Shown here in pieces: positions 4,997 to 6,054 of a stretch of DNA of 6,054 nt. Location of the stretch: contig NZ_SMMD01000709.1 in assembly GCF_009711475.1 (NCBI RefSeq), forward strand, positions 1-6,054. The letters run 5' to 3'. Source of the stretch: Fulvivirga aurantia. Its GTDB lineage: Bacteria; Bacteroidota; Bacteroidia; Cytophagales; Cyclobacteriaceae. Both the position numbers and the translations under genes were made by a program. The notes beneath the pieces are model-generated. The model was given only the letters and a program-made list of their open reading frames with translations, made no database searches and had not been told where the DNA came from. Numbering within the stretch: the stretch's first letter is position 1; the number at the start of each line of letters is the position of its first letter.

Positions 4997-6054
4997 TTAT
5001 TTCTGTTCTTTTAAATCGTTGGCCCAGTTAAACCTATCCGTTGGGGCAAACTTCCAAGGAGCAAAATTGGTCTCCACGTTTTGAAACATGCTGTTCCAAG
5101 ATGCTGGTGAGCCCGACTCTTCCATCGCAACATATCTACGCATTTCCAAAATAATTTCCAGCGGGTTAATGTTTACCGGACAAGCCTCTACACAAGCATT
5201 GCAACTGGTGCACGCGTTTATTTCTTCTTTGGTAGTATAGTCTCCCAACAATGATTTACCGTCTTCCAAACCTTTGCCACCACTTGACAGGCTCTTACCA
5301 ACCTCTTCAGCTCTATCTCGAGTATCCATCATTATCTTTCTAGGAGATAATTTTTTTCCTGTCATGTTTGCCGGGCACTCAGAGGTACAGCGTCCACACT
5401 CAGTACAGGCATAGGCATTCATAATATTTTTCCAGCTCAAGTCATTAACATCTTTAGCGCCAAACCGACCAATTTCTTCTGGCGGAGCCGCTGCTGCCTC
5501 TGTCTGCACACCTAGCATCATCTTTACTTCGTTGGTCACAGTGTCCATGTTATTCATTTCACCTTTCGGCTGTAGGTTCGAATAATAGGTATTAGGGAAA
5601 GCAAGAAAAATATGTAAGTGCTTAGAGTAAGTAACATAAATAGCAAAGGCTAAAATACCCACTATATGAAACCACCAGGCACCACGCTCTACAACTACTA
5701 AAGCTGAAGAACTCATACCTTCAAATAAAGGAATGAGCATTGAGCTAAAGAATAAAGAGCCTGTTTCTGTATAACCCGCATAATCTCTACCCTGCAATAT
5801 TTGGTCAGAGGCATTCATTGTAAGAATAGCTAGCATCAAAACGATCTCGATGATCAAGATTAAGTTTGCATCTAACGTTGGCCATGAAGTCATCTCTCTT
5901 GCGTGGAATCTTTTCAAGCGTACAACATTTCTTCTCGTGAGAAAAAATACACATGAGATTAATACACCTATAGCAAGAAACTCAAAGATGTTCATCAACA
6001 CATTGTAAAAACCACCCAGGTAAGGGGCAAAAAGTCTATGTGTTCCAAGAAACC
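4997..6054 (-). CDS. Membrane-bound 4Fe-4S dicluster protein, NarI/HdrC-like (5' end off the window)
   Basis: This is the C-terminal part of an inner-membrane electron-transfer subunit that fuses a cytochrome-b-like membrane domain to a ferredoxin domain. The frame stays open to the window edge. The 17 codons beyond the GTG at 6001 read FLGTHRLFAPYLGGFYN, which fit the family, so that GTG is internal and the true start lies past 6054. Numbering from the GTG, hydrophobic helices lie near 5-21, 46-62, 83-104 and 109-125. His112 and His128/His130 flank the last helix and are candidate heme b ligands. Two [4Fe-4S] motifs follow: CTECGRCTSECP (Cys199, 202, 205, 209) and CTSCNACVEACP (Cys264, 267, 270, 274). 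The ferredoxin part should face the cytoplasm and dock the CCG protein encoded 33 bases downstream. Such pairs resemble HdrC/HdrB and NarI-fusion modules that exchange electrons with the quinone pool. The specific pathway is unknown. Confidence 0.92.
   Translation of the reverse strand, partial: FLGTHRLFAPYLGGFYNVLMNIFEFLAIGVLISCVFFLTRRNVVRLKRFHAREMTSWPTLDANLILIIEIVLMLAILTMNASDQILQGRDYAGYTETGSLFFSSMLIPLFEGMSSSALVVVERGAWWFHIVGILAFAIYVTYSKHLHIFLAFPNTYYSNLQPKGEMNNMDTVTNEVKMMLGVQTEAAAAPPEEIGRFGAKDVNDLSWKNIMNAYACTECGRCTSECPANMTGKKLSPRKIMMDTRDRAEEVGKSLSSGGKGLEDGKSLLGDYTTKEEINACTSCNACVEACPVNINPLEIILEMRRYVAMEESGSPASWNSMFQNVETNFAPWKFAPTDRFNWANDLKEQK

Overview
The window looks like chromosomal DNA from a member of the Bacteroidota, most likely a Cytophagales-type marine or environmental bacterium. 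The reasons are AT-rich coding sequence, start codons without clear Shine-Dalgarno sequences, an ABC permease that resembles the Bacteroidota-restricted DUF5687 family, and a pair of Fe-S electron-transfer proteins of a type I associate with this phylum. The genus assignment is only an impression. No rRNA, tRNA, CRISPR array, insertion sequence or phage gene was seen.

Layout. Bases 1-2017 hold three tightly spaced genes on the plus strand: a lipoprotein with an Ig-like (BIG2) domain and a DM13 domain, whose true start lies off the left edge; an outer-membrane beta-barrel protein; and a small membrane-anchored YHS-domain protein. Bases 2014-4115 hold a two-gene ABC transporter on the minus strand: a DUF5687-like permease followed, with an ATGA overlap, by its ATPase. 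Bases 4166-6054 hold two Fe-S proteins on the minus strand: a membrane cytochrome-b-like/dicluster ferredoxin subunit that is cut by the right edge, then a soluble CCG-domain (HdrB-like) subunit. All of the minus-strand genes are co-oriented with short gaps. The plus- and minus-strand sets meet tail to tail at a shared CTAG in which the two stop codons overlap.

How the genes may work together. The right-hand pair has the cofactor motifs expected of a membrane-bound electron-transfer module: probable heme b, two [4Fe-4S] clusters, and a CCG subunit. No substrate dehydrogenase is visible in the window. The ABC pair is a complete exporter-type transporter of unknown substrate. The left-hand trio is the least described part. 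It joins a cell-envelope DM13 protein (a proposed redox domain), an outer-membrane barrel and a YHS protein (a probable metal-binding domain), each of the two domain proteins carrying a conserved cysteine. It may be an envelope metal or redox-handling system, but that is inference from domain content and gene order.

There is no gene-free stretch longer than about 50 bases.
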